Source: Bacteroides sp.
GTDB lineage: Bacteria > Bacteroidota > Bacteroidia > Bacteroidales > Bacteroidaceae
NCBI GenBank assembly: GCA_015060705.1
Contig: SUXY01000007.1
Coordinates: 1 to 55,806 of the forward strand
Direction of reading: 5' to 3'
Length of the DNA: 55,806 bases
Under the pieces are notes generated by a model that was given only the letters and a program-made list of their open reading frames with translations, was not told where the DNA came from and did not search any database. Both the position numbers and the translations under genes were made by a program. This document shows, piece by piece, positions 7,757 to 15,609 of this stretch (position 1 is the stretch's first letter; every line of letters begins with the position of its first letter).

Positions 7757-9052
7757 TTAAAAACAGATACGGAAACGGGTAATGCCGTCCGGATAAGTGC
7801 GTAAAGAAAATGTACAGTCATGTTTCATCAAAACCTCCCGGATAAAGATGAGGCCGATGCCTTGTCCATTTGGCTTGGTAGAGAAGAACGGACTGAACAG
7901 TTTAGCTTCTACCTCTTTGCTGATGCCTTGACCGGTATCACCAATTTCCAGCATCAAAGGAGAAGCCGAGGTACGGATGATGATTTCTCCGTTCTCACCG
8001 ATGCTTTCGGCGGAGTTTTTGATGATGTTGATAATGACTTGTTCAAAGAGTGAAGTATCGATGCTGACAACCGGATTCTCTTCGCACAATTCCAAGCGAA
8101 GGCTGATGCTCCGGCTCTGACAGACATTTTCCATAAAGCGCTTGCAAGCAATGACGCGGTCGTTCAAGCATACCTCTTCCGTTTGTGGCTCGGGAATCTT
8201 CACCACATCGGCAAAGTTGGTAATGAAACGGCTCATGCTATAACTGCGTTCGATACAGACTTTCATGACATCGCGCAAGTCTTCGGTATCTTCCATGGCT
8301 TGCAGGGCATCGTCTACCGTATCGAGGGTAGAGGTGATTCCAGCTACGGAGTTGTTCACTTCGTGAGCAATCATGCGGATGACTTTCTCGTAAGCCTTCT
8401 TTTCCGCTTTCATCACTTCGGAAGTCAAGCTTTCAATCAAATAGAACGGGTGGGCGAAACCACGGTCCACAAACGAAAGGCGGGAGCATCGGTAGATGCG
8501 GGAGTCGCTCAAACGTATGGTGGCAGTAGTATCCTTGGGCATCCGGTCCAACTCTTCGGCCAAGGAGCCGGTCAACTCATCCATGGTCTTGTTCAAGACT
8601 TCTTCTTCCGTTCCTGCATCCAGGAATTCCAAGGCGGCTTTGTTGGCCATGGAAATCCGTTCGTCGAGGGTAAGGATGATGACTCCCATGGGGGATACGC
8701 TGATCAGCAAGTCCAGGAAATGGTTCTGTTCGCGAAGGCGGAGACGTTCTTCCTTCAGTTGGTTCATCATGCGATTGAAGATGGACACGATGCGGTCGGC
8801 TTCCCGTTGCCCGACAGGTGCCAACCGGCTGCTGAAATCCTGTGCCTGAAGCAAATCCATACCGCCGGCAATGGAGTTTAAGGGCTTGATGACCTTTTTA
8901 TAGAAATAGACCAGATAGACGAGGCTGAATGTGATGATGCCTTCTATCAAGTAAAACCTCCATCCGTTTTCTTGTGTGGCGATAAACAGCAATATAACCC
9001 ATACCGCCATTAACAGGAGTACCAAGAAATAGAAAAAAGATTTCAGTTTCAT
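7757..9052 (-). CDS. NtrY-like sensor histidine kinase (partner of the sigma-54 activator)
   Basis: A 431-residue kinase with two close N-terminal membrane segments (about 6-25 and 33-50) and hardly any periplasmic loop. A HAMP linker follows (about 58-108), then a PAS-like domain (about 110-215), then the H-box 'MIAHEVNNSV' with phospho-histidine H230. The ATPase domain shows 'NIIKNSAESIGENG', 'DTGQGI' and 'GQGIGLIFIREVL'. This is the NtrY/NtrB-type kinase architecture usually paired with NtrC-class regulators, and the gene starts 12 nt after the activator gene at 9065-10411. With so small an external loop, it probably senses a membrane or cytoplasmic signal; that is inference. Confidence 0.93.
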   Translation of the reverse strand: MKLKSFFYFLVLLLMAVWVILLFIATQENGWRFYLIEGIITFSLVYLVYFYKKVIKPLNSIAGGMDLLQAQDFSSRLAPVGQREADRIVSIFNRMMNQLKEERLRLREQNHFLDLLISVSPMGVIILTLDERISMANKAALEFLDAGTEEEVLNKTMDELTGSLAEELDRMPKDTTATIRLSDSRIYRCSRLSFVDRGFAHPFYLIESLTSEVMKAEKKAYEKVIRMIAHEVNNSVAGITSTLDTVDDALQAMEDTEDLRDVMKVCIERSYSMSRFITNFADVVKIPEPQTEEVCLNDRVIACKRFMENVCQSRSISLRLELCEENPVVSIDTSLFEQVIINIIKNSAESIGENGEIIIRTSASPLMLEIGDTGQGISKEVEAKLFSPFFSTKPNGQGIGLIFIREVLMKHDCTFSLRTYPDGITRFRICF

Positions 9053-9064
9053 AGGTGAGGGTCT

Positions 9065-10411
9065 TTAAAGTTCGATATTGTACTTCTCCAGACGACGGTA
9101 CAAAGCCGGTCGACTTACACCCAATGCCGATGCTACTTGCGACAAGTTGTTACCGTATTGTGCCAAGGCTTGGAGAATGCGTTGACGTTCCACTTCTTCC
9201 AGCGTCAGACCTTCCATGTTCTTGACGGTAGGCGCTTCCGCCGACTGGATATTCTGTGCCTTGAAGTCGGATACATCCAATGTATCCTTGCCGGATACCA
9301 ACAAGGTGCGTTCTACCAAGTTCTTCAATTCACGGATGTTACCGGGGTAAGGCAAGCCTTTCAGATAGTCCATGGCTTCCGGAGTGAAGTCTACCTTCGG
9401 AAGTCCGTTCTGCTTACATTGCAAGTCGGCGAAATGACGCACCAACAATGGAATATCGTCCCTGCGTTCGCGAAGAGCCGGCAAGTGTACAGTAATCAGG
9501 TTGATACGATAGAACAAGTCTTCGCGGAAGGTATGTTCCTGTACCATTTGACGAAGATCGGCATTGGTGGCACTGACCACTCGGATATCGACTTTACGAG
9601 GACGGCTATCGCCCAGCACTTCGAACGTCTGTTCTTGCAGTACCCGGAGCAATTTCACTTGGCAACTCAAATCCAGGTCGCCGATTTCGTCCAGGAAGAT
9701 CGTTCCCTTGTCCGCCAGTTCAAAGCGTCCCACCCGGTCGGATGAAGCATCGGTAAATGCTCCTTTCTTGTGTCCAAACATTTCGCTTTCGAACAAGGAT
9801 TGCGAGATACCGCCCAAGTTCACTTTCACGAACGGTTTCTTCGCTCGTGGACTGTTGCGGTGTACAGCCTCGGCTATCAGCTCCTTACCCGTTCCACTTT
9901 CTCCGGTAATCAGTACGGAGGCATTGGTACGGCAGATGCGCTTGATGGTTTCCAGGACATCCATCAATGCCTTGCTTTTTCCGATGATATGGCTCCGGTC
10001 GAAATTATCTCCTTCCTTTTTCTCCTCTTCGGCTTTTCGCTTGTTGTTCAGTTCGAGGGCCGTTTCGATGCGTAGTATTAGGGCAGCGTTGTTCCATGGC
10101 TTCGTGATGAAGTCGAAGGCTCCTGCCTGCATTCCTTTTACAGCCAGGTCAATGCTTCCCCAGGCAGTCATGAGGATAACGGGTGATTCCGGACGGAAAA
10201 TCTTCACTTGTTTTAAAAGGGTGATGCCTTCATCGCCACTGGTGGTGAGCGAGAAGTTCATGTCCATCAGTATCAGCTCGGGGGATACGGCACGGACTAT
10301 TGCCATTGCTTCTTTGGGAGAGGAAACGGCTTGAACATCGTACTTGGCACGCTTCAGCAAGAAGCTGAGGGAGGTACGGATAGCGCTATCGTCGTCAATT
10401 ACTAGTATCAT
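9065..10411 (-). CDS. NtrC-family sigma-54-dependent response regulator
   Basis: A 448-residue enhancer-binding activator. The receiver domain has D50 as phosphoacceptor and 'MTAWGS' and 'ITKPW' in place. The AAA+ domain has Walker A 'GESGTGKE' (170-177), 'ESEMFGHKKGAFTDA' (loop 217-222), Walker B 'GTIFLDEIGDL' and 'NIRELKNLVERT'. The C-terminus is a Fis-type helix-turn-helix ('LSQVASALGVSRPALYRRL'). The sigma-54-contacting loop reads GAFTDA, not the canonical GAFTGA. The gene is 19 nt downstream of the TolC-type gene and lies behind the sigma-54 promoter at 11946-11961, so positive autoregulation is likely. The palindromes upstream of the four local sigma-54 promoters are the natural candidates for its binding site. 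Confidence 0.95.
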   Translation of the reverse strand: MILVIDDDSAIRTSLSFLLKRAKYDVQAVSSPKEAMAIVRAVSPELILMDMNFSLTTSGDEGITLLKQVKIFRPESPVILMTAWGSIDLAVKGMQAGAFDFITKPWNNAALILRIETALELNNKRKAEEEKKEGDNFDRSHIIGKSKALMDVLETIKRICRTNASVLITGESGTGKELIAEAVHRNSPRAKKPFVKVNLGGISQSLFESEMFGHKKGAFTDASSDRVGRFELADKGTIFLDEIGDLDLSCQVKLLRVLQEQTFEVLGDSRPRKVDIRVVSATNADLRQMVQEHTFREDLFYRINLITVHLPALRERRDDIPLLVRHFADLQCKQNGLPKVDFTPEAMDYLKGLPYPGNIRELKNLVERTLLVSGKDTLDVSDFKAQNIQSAEAPTVKNMEGLTLEEVERQRILQALAQYGNNLSQVASALGVSRPALYRRLEKYNIEL

Positions 10412-10430
10412 GGTGCTACAAAAGTAAAAA

Positions 10431-11918
10431 CTATTTTTTAATTATGGCTTCAAAGTCTGCATCAATATTGGTATTCTTTTCGAAATCCCAAAGGGTGAGG
10501 CTACGGAGCTGGTAGTAATAGTACCAATAATAGAACAATTCACTGATGTGTTTTTGTCGGGCTTCGTCCTTGCTTACTTGGGCGTCGTTCAAGTCAAGGG
10601 TACTGATGCGTCCAATCATGAACGTTTCCACGTTGGTCTTGTAACGGCGTTGGGCGATTTGGTCGGCTTCGTTGGCAATGTCCAGCTGGGCGCGTTGGTT
10701 GTTGAACTGCTCTACCAAGATGAAGAGGTTCTGATTGAAGTCCATGGTTTCTTTCTGAAGGCGGCTCTGTACCACTTCACGATTGCTCTTGGCTACCTTA
10801 ACTTGTCCGCGGCGCTTGCCCCAGTCCAACAAAGGAATCTTGAATCCAACTTCCACAATCTGGTTGTCCTTTAACGGATTGTAAGCTCCTTTGAAAGTCT
10901 GGTCAGTACCGGTGAATCCCACTTGAGCAAACAAGGTGATTTGGCGTAAGTTGCCTTTCGCTTTGGCTACATTGTAATCGGCTTCCAGCTGGCGGCGTCG
11001 GATGTTGTGTGCAAAGGAATTGTTGGCCAAGGCCTTGTCGAGGGCGTCCTGATAGTTGACCAATGTAGACGGAAGTGTATCGGGTAAGATGGGTTCCAAT
11101 TCGACGTCTTCGCCCAAAGCCAGGAAGGAACGGAGCTGGAACATGTTGCTCTTCAAGGAACTTTCGTAATCGGTCAAGGACGATTGGGCATTCAGTACAT
11201 TCAGTTTCAATTGGAGCACATCGTTCTCGCTGATCTGACCCATGCGTCGTTTCGCCTTGGCTACTTCGTACAGCTTTTCGGCGTTTTCCAAGTTCTGCTT
11301 GGCGATACCTACATTTTCCTTGGCCAATAGTAGGTTGAAGAAATAGTTGATGGTGGTCATGGTCACTTCTTCGGTTTCGCTCAGGAAGTTGGCTTTCGCT
11401 TCGGCATAGCGTACCGGTTCGATGCGACGGTTCCACTTGAATGTATTCACACCGAAAATAGGTTGGTTCAAGGTCAAGGCGATAGGTACGGACATGTACC
11501 GTTCGTCTTTCATGCCGTCCATTTGCTTCATGAAGTCGAGAGAGGTATTCAGGGAGAGGGTACCTCCGGTGAGCCAGATGTTCTGGTCAATGGAAATTTC
11601 ACCGGACATCTGCATGAAATTGTTCCGCACAAAGGTGTACGAACCGTCGCTCTGCTGGTAGCTGTTGTAACTCTTGGCATAACTTGGTACGGTAGCGGAA
11701 AAGTTTACTTCAGGCAGCAAGTCGGCCCGGAAGGTGCGATACTCCCAATAAGCAGTTTTCAGTTCATTCAATGCTACAGCAGCATCTACACTTTGTACAC
11801 GGGCCAGGGTGATGGCTTCGTCGAGGGTAATGGGGCGGGTATGGACGGTGGTTTCCGCCAGTAGGTTGAAGGTGGTTCCAAGTGCTACCACCAAGGCTAT
11901 CATTCTGTTTGTTTTCAT
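10431..11918 (-). CDS. TolC-family outer-membrane efflux protein
   Basis: A 495-residue outer-membrane factor with a signal peptide (MKTNRMIALVVALGTTFNLLA, cleavage near residue 21). Two repeats of long helical segments carry heptad-like patterns such as 'NAEKLYEVAKAKRRMGQISENDV' regions and a matching second half ('ANEADQIAQRRYKTNVETFMIGRISTLDL' region), typical of the periplasmic alpha-barrel of TolC proteins. It would supply the outer-membrane exit duct for the membrane-fusion protein and permeases encoded upstream. The start at 11918 lies 17 nt after the start site inferred for sigma-54 promoter P1. It is the first gene of a unit that runs on into the activator and kinase. Confidence 0.93.
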   Translation of the reverse strand: MKTNRMIALVVALGTTFNLLAETTVHTRPITLDEAITLARVQSVDAAVALNELKTAYWEYRTFRADLLPEVNFSATVPSYAKSYNSYQQSDGSYTFVRNNFMQMSGEISIDQNIWLTGGTLSLNTSLDFMKQMDGMKDERYMSVPIALTLNQPIFGVNTFKWNRRIEPVRYAEAKANFLSETEEVTMTTINYFFNLLLAKENVGIAKQNLENAEKLYEVAKAKRRMGQISENDVLQLKLNVLNAQSSLTDYESSLKSNMFQLRSFLALGEDVELEPILPDTLPSTLVNYQDALDKALANNSFAHNIRRRQLEADYNVAKAKGNLRQITLFAQVGFTGTDQTFKGAYNPLKDNQIVEVGFKIPLLDWGKRRGQVKVAKSNREVVQSRLQKETMDFNQNLFILVEQFNNQRAQLDIANEADQIAQRRYKTNVETFMIGRISTLDLNDAQVSKDEARQKHISELFYYWYYYYQLRSLTLWDFEKNTNIDADFEAIIKK

Positions 11919-11945
11919 AATCGTTACGTTTTTTGAATATCTAGC

Positions 11946-11961
11946 AGCAAATATCGTGCCA
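11946..11961 (-). promoter_or_regulatory. Sigma-54 promoter P1 (-24/-12), upstream of the TolC-activator-kinase unit
   Basis: On the minus strand the sequence is TGGCACG-ATAT-TTGCT, an exact match to the sigma-54 consensus with the required spacing between the GG and GC elements. The inferred start is near 11935, 17 nt before the TolC ATG. Its enhancer-like palindrome is at 11994-12033. Confidence 0.88.
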
Positions 11962-11993
11962 AACTCTTTAGTGTTTGTATATCAGTGTTTTAA

Positions 11994-12040
11994 TAATGAA
12001 TTAGGTGTCCGAATTCGGACACCTAATTCATTATCGGACA
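11994..12040. promoter_or_regulatory. Upstream activator site UAS1: perfect 40-bp palindrome plus third half-site
   Basis: Positions 11994-12033 are a perfect palindrome whose left arm is TAATGAATTAGGTGTCCGAA. Its core GTGTCCGA-AT-TCGGACAC (12005-12022) is centred 78.5 bp upstream of the start inferred for P1. An extra half-site TCGGACA follows at 12034-12040. The same core occurs before the other three sigma-54 promoters, so it is the probable binding site of the NtrC-type activator. No T-run follows, so a terminator is less likely. Confidence 0.8.
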
Positions 12041-12043
12041 ATT

Positions 12044-13294
12044 TTATTCATTATGCAATGCATCTGCCGGATCAATCTTCATGGCCTTTTGAGCAGGGAT
12101 GCCGATACCGATGGCAATCATCAGGGCTATGAGGCCGAAGCTGATAGCTCCACAAATCAAGAGTCTGTCCCATTCCAGGTAAACACCATTGAGACGAGCA
12201 TTCAGTTCGGCGTAAGCCAAATTAAAGTCAATGATCAATGCCAAAGGAGTGATGATAAGTAACAATAACCATCCTTCACTCAGCAAGCGGGTAAACACCA
12301 TGCTGTTTGTTGCACCATGTGCCTTGTGAAGGGCGATTTCGCTCTTGCGTTGCTGAGTACGGAACCAGAAGGTGCCGAGCAAGCCGAGGAAGATGTTCAC
12401 GAGCAAGAATATGACCATGGTAATTGCGTCTCGCACTCCATTGTATTGGAATTGCTGGTAATTGCGTCGGATGTCCTTGAACGAACGGATATTACTGATA
12501 TAGATGTTTCCGATGCGAAGTTGCTTTTCGCTGTCCGCTTTCAGGCGTTCGATGAAATCCACATCCTGGTCGGCACGGACACGGACGCAGAGTTCGGCAT
12601 CTTCGGCCCACATAGTCCTTTTGAGCAAGATGCTTCGTGAAGTTCGGGCTGCCTGGAAATCGCTGTATCGAACCACTTTCATGGATGCTCCCAACTGCAA
12701 ACTGAATGTGGTGTCATTCTGCCAATAAAAGCGTCGACCTACATAGTTGGTCATCGGCAGAGGGCGTTTGTAGGCGTATGTAAACACATTGTCCGAAGCA
12801 ATCATCTCGCCTCGTTCAAGCATTTCGGCTAATTGTTCCGGGGTTTCACCGTTGGCTCCTTCATAGCGGAACACTTTCACGAAATCGGGGCTTACATTCC
12901 TGAGAATCAAGATTCCGCCGGCCTCCAACGTGTCGCCGACCAAGCGGATGGATGTCCAGCTATTGCTTCCGTTATACGGATAGGAATTTTGCGAAAGGCT
13001 CACCGCTTCAATTTCCGGACGCTGACGCAAGCGGTTGACCAATTCCAGAATGTCATCCATCTTTTCTTGATAAGGCTTTTCCTGAAAGTCGGGACTTTTC
13101 TCGGTCAGGTGTCCCATCTCGATGAGATAACAATGATCGACATTAAAGCCTCGTGGCTCAAAATAGGTGGCTCCGATGCAGTACAAATTGTCTATGATCC
13201 ACCACATCACTACGCTCACCAATAACAATTCGATGCCTAACCAAAGATTGGTTCGCCATTCGTTCTTTATCTGTGCTAATAATTTCTTGTTCAT
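12044..13294 (-). CDS. FtsX/MacB-like ABC permease, B-type subunit of pair 3
   Basis: A 416-residue permease with the MacB layout: one N-terminal TM helix (about 17-40), a large periplasmic domain (about 45-285), then three C-terminal TM helices (about 288-311, 335-360, 380-400). It ends in 'GIGIPAQKAMKIDPADALHNE', the usual FtsX tail. The N-terminal pattern ('NLWLGIELLLVSVVMWWIID', 'VDHCYLIEMG') matches the second permease of the other two pairs (15610-16905, 19176-20495), so it belongs to the B type. The coupling region reads 'KSEIALHKAHGATN'. It is 15 nt downstream of its A-type partner. The substrate is unknown. Confidence 0.88.
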   Translation of the reverse strand: MNKKLLAQIKNEWRTNLWLGIELLLVSVVMWWIIDNLYCIGATYFEPRGFNVDHCYLIEMGHLTEKSPDFQEKPYQEKMDDILELVNRLRQRPEIEAVSLSQNSYPYNGSNSWTSIRLVGDTLEAGGILILRNVSPDFVKVFRYEGANGETPEQLAEMLERGEMIASDNVFTYAYKRPLPMTNYVGRRFYWQNDTTFSLQLGASMKVVRYSDFQAARTSRSILLKRTMWAEDAELCVRVRADQDVDFIERLKADSEKQLRIGNIYISNIRSFKDIRRNYQQFQYNGVRDAITMVIFLLVNIFLGLLGTFWFRTQQRKSEIALHKAHGATNSMVFTRLLSEGWLLLLIITPLALIIDFNLAYAELNARLNGVYLEWDRLLICGAISFGLIALMIAIGIGIPAQKAMKIDPADALHNE

Positions 13295-13309
13295 AATAAT
13301 CCTCCTTTC

Positions 13310-14611
13310 TTAATGCAATCGTCCGCTCAAAGCGGTTACAATGTTGGTGCGTGAAGCTATCCAAGCCGGAAGCCCCGTGCTGAGCAGGTTGAGAATGAAG
13401 CAGAACAGCAATGCCCAACCGAAGGTAGAAGCATGAATCAGGATATTGACATCTACGGCTGGGGGATTGAGGGTGTTGCTGAACGCTTGTGCAAAGAGCA
13501 GTTCATTGCCCAAATGAGCGAAGATGACACTCATCACCAATCCCAATGCACCAGCCAGCAATGTCACCACCATGTTTTCCATCAGGATTTGTCCCATCAG
13601 CTCCATGCGGTTGCAACCGAAGGCACGGCGCACGCCGATCTCGCTCACACGCTGGCGGAGGCGGCTCTGGGTCATGCTGCTCAGGTTGATGGCAGGCACG
13701 ATGAGCAATATCAGGAAGGTCATCAACCGGGAACGACGGTTGCCTTCCAGATCGGGTTCCTGATTGGCGCTGAAGCTGATGGCTTGTTTCTCCTGATCAT
13801 AAGGACGGTTCCGGTGAATGAAGTTGTAACCGTCTTCACCGACCAGCTGGTTGTAGGTCTCGAACCGGTTGAGCGATTCCTGGCGGATGGCATCGAAATC
13901 GTCCCGGCTACGGGCTAGGATGGTACAACTCATCATGCCCATGTGTCCATCGTTCCATGCGTTCTTGTCCTGTCCGGTCGAGGTGTAAGGAATCCATACT
14001 TGTCCGTAACAAGTGTTGGCAAGGGTCGATACATCCTTCACCACACCGGCCACCCGATAAGGGGCGTGGTTGAGCAGAAATTCCTTGCCCGCAACTCCTT
14101 CGGTCGTTCCGAAGAGTATGCGTGCCACACTCTCGGTGATGACGGCCACGGGTTGGGCGGCATCGAAGGTGGCTTTGTCGTAAGGCTTCCCGTCGATGAA
14201 AGAGAAGTCGAACACTCGCCAGAAGATGTCGTCCGTTTCAAGGAGATCGACGGCTGTGGCTGCCTTGCCGGGCAGGCTGACAGGAGTCGCTATCGGCATA
14301 CAGGTGTAGATGGTCACGGCTTCGGGTGTTTTCAAGGATTGGAACAGTTCTTTGATGGTACGTTCACTCATCGGTCCGTTGCTTTGTCCGCCGTTTCCTT
14401 TCCAATTTTTGTTACTGATACTCATGTAATGCACATGCAGGAACCTGTCCCGATTGCTTTCCGGAGCAAACGGGGCTGTCTTTACTTGTTGCATCATCAC
14501 TACAAGCATAATCAGGAAGATGGCAAGAGCCGTCCCGATAATGCTTACCGCACTGATGATGGGATGCTGGCGCAATTGCGCTAGAGCTTGAGTCGTGTAT
14601 TGTTTAATCAT
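13310..14611 (-). CDS. FtsX/MacB-like ABC permease, A-type subunit of pair 3
   Basis: A 433-residue permease with one N-terminal TM helix (about 20-42), a MacB periplasmic domain and three C-terminal TM helices. The coupling region is 'VSEIGVRRAFGCNRMELMGQ'. Its start 'MIKQYTTQALAQLRQHPI' and the 'VKTAPFAPESNRDRFL' motif align with the A-type permeases at 16912-18219 and 20511-21815 ('VKIAPVYPETNRYRTL', 'VKFAPVYPEYNRDRTL'). It follows the ATPase gene at 14777-15448 after an unusual 165-nt gap full of GTTCC/GGAAC repeats. It probably forms a heterodimer with the B-type permease directly downstream. Confidence 0.88.
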   Translation of the reverse strand: MIKQYTTQALAQLRQHPIISAVSIIGTALAIFLIMLVVMMQQVKTAPFAPESNRDRFLHVHYMSISNKNWKGNGGQSNGPMSERTIKELFQSLKTPEAVTIYTCMPIATPVSLPGKAATAVDLLETDDIFWRVFDFSFIDGKPYDKATFDAAQPVAVITESVARILFGTTEGVAGKEFLLNHAPYRVAGVVKDVSTLANTCYGQVWIPYTSTGQDKNAWNDGHMGMMSCTILARSRDDFDAIRQESLNRFETYNQLVGEDGYNFIHRNRPYDQEKQAISFSANQEPDLEGNRRSRLMTFLILLIVPAINLSSMTQSRLRQRVSEIGVRRAFGCNRMELMGQILMENMVVTLLAGALGLVMSVIFAHLGNELLFAQAFSNTLNPPAVDVNILIHASTFGWALLFCFILNLLSTGLPAWIASRTNIVTALSGRLH

Positions 14612-14670
14612 AAATTCATTCTTTTATCAATTTATTAATGCTGTCATCGCAAAGTATGTTGCTTGTACAA

Positions 14671-14741
14671 GTTCCGGGTGGTTCCAGTAAGTGGAACTTT
14701 TTGTACCTCTTAGTGGAACTTTTTGTTCCAGCTACTGGAAC
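14671..14741. repeat. Cluster of alternating GTTCC / GGAAC half-sites in an intra-operon gap
   Basis: Within the 165-nt gap between the ATPase stop and the next permease start there are six GTTCC or GGAAC pentamers (near 14671, 14681, 14693, 14715, 14725, 14737). They include two copies of GTGGAACTTTTTGT and the hairpin TGGAAC-TTTTT-GTTCCA. The transcript could fold in several ways. No coding potential was found. Confidence 0.6.
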
Positions 14742-14776
14742 TATCTGGAAATACATGTTCTTTTGTTGTAATCGTG

Positions 14777-15448
14777 TTATTCTACCTGACGACCGTCGAA
14801 GAAGCGGATGGTACGGGCAGTTTGCTTGGCTTGTGCTTCGTTGTGTGTTACCATGACAATGGTACGTCCGTCCTCGCGATTCAGTTGGTGGAGCAAATCC
14901 ATTACCTCTGCACCCATCTTGGAGTCGAGGTTACCCGTCGGTTCGTCGGCCAAGATGATTTCCGGATTGCCTACGATGGCGCGGGCAATGGCTACACGTT
15001 GGCACTGACCACCGGAAAGCTGTGTCGGCATGTGCTTTATACGGTGGCTGAGGCCCACACGTTCCAGCACTTGTTTGGCGAGGGCGGTGCGTTCCGAAGA
15101 AGACATCTTGCGGTAGAGCAACGGAAGTTCCACATTGTCCAGCACATTCAGTGAATTGATGAGGTGGAAGCTTTGGAAGACAAAACCCAGTGTCTGGTTA
15201 CGGAAGGCCGCCAATTCCTTGTCGCCCATTCCTTCGGTGTGTGTACCGTTGATTTCGATGGTTCCCGAAGTAGGTGTGTCCAGCAATCCCATGATGTTGA
15301 GCAGGGTGGACTTCCCGCATCCGGAAGGTCCCATGATACTGAGGAATTCGCCTTTCTGTACTTCGAGATTCACGTTTTCCAGTGCCTGTGTCTCAATTTC
15401 GTCTGTACGGTAAATCTTGTTGATACCGGTAAGTTTGATCATAGTCAT
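14777..15448 (-). CDS. MacB/LolD-type ABC transporter ATPase (copy B)
   Basis: A 223-residue ATP-binding subunit. Walker A is 'GPSGCGKST', the Q-loop 'FVFQSFHL', the signature 'LSGGQCQR' (the usual second Q replaced by C), Walker B 'IILADEPTGNLD', and the H-loop 'VTHN'. It powers FtsX-like permeases that extrude or extract substrates from the envelope rather than import them. It is followed by permease pair 3 and preceded by sigma-54 promoter P2; the ATG lies 32 nt after the inferred start site. A second ATG six bases in would give MIKL. It differs from the copy at 18423-19097 at only nine of 221 aligned residues. Confidence 0.94.
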   Translation of the reverse strand: MTMIKLTGINKIYRTDEIETQALENVNLEVQKGEFLSIMGPSGCGKSTLLNIMGLLDTPTSGTIEINGTHTEGMGDKELAAFRNQTLGFVFQSFHLINSLNVLDNVELPLLYRKMSSSERTALAKQVLERVGLSHRIKHMPTQLSGGQCQRVAIARAIVGNPEIILADEPTGNLDSKMGAEVMDLLHQLNREDGRTIVMVTHNEAQAKQTARTIRFFDGRQVE

Positions 15449-15490
15449 AATGTTTCTTATTTTAAATGTTATTGCTTTTGCCTATGTAAT

Positions 15491-15506
15491 AGCAAAAACC
15501 GTGCCA
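15491..15506 (-). promoter_or_regulatory. Sigma-54 promoter P2, upstream of ATPase copy B and permease pair 3
   Basis: On the minus strand the sequence reads TGGCACG-GTTT-TTGCT, an exact consensus match. The inferred start is near 15480, 32 nt before the ATPase ATG. UAS2 lies 43 nt upstream of the -24 element. Confidence 0.87.
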
Positions 15507-15542
15507 AATAATTAAAGTGTTGATAATGAATGAATTCTTAAA

Positions 15543-15593
15543 AATCAAGGTGTCCGAAAATGAACACTTTACACATTTTCGAACACCTTGATT
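15543..15593. promoter_or_regulatory. Upstream activator site UAS2 (inverted repeat with GTGTCCGA half-sites)
   Basis: The core GTGTCCGA-AA-ATGAACAC (15550-15567) is centred 78.5 bp before the P2 start, and a third half-site TCGAACAC follows 11 nt later (15579-15586). The outer arms AATCAAGGTGTCCGAAAATG and its inverse (15574-15593) match at 19 of 20 positions. Compared with UAS1 and UAS3 it has two G-to-A changes in half-sites. Confidence 0.75.
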
Positions 15594-15609
15594 GTAACGG
15601 ATTGCGTGT

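Noticed and set aside
11994..12033. The 40-bp palindrome as a transcription terminator of permease pair 3
   Set aside because: No U-tract follows on the minus-strand transcript. The core recurs at fixed distance before all four sigma-54 promoters, which fits an enhancer better.
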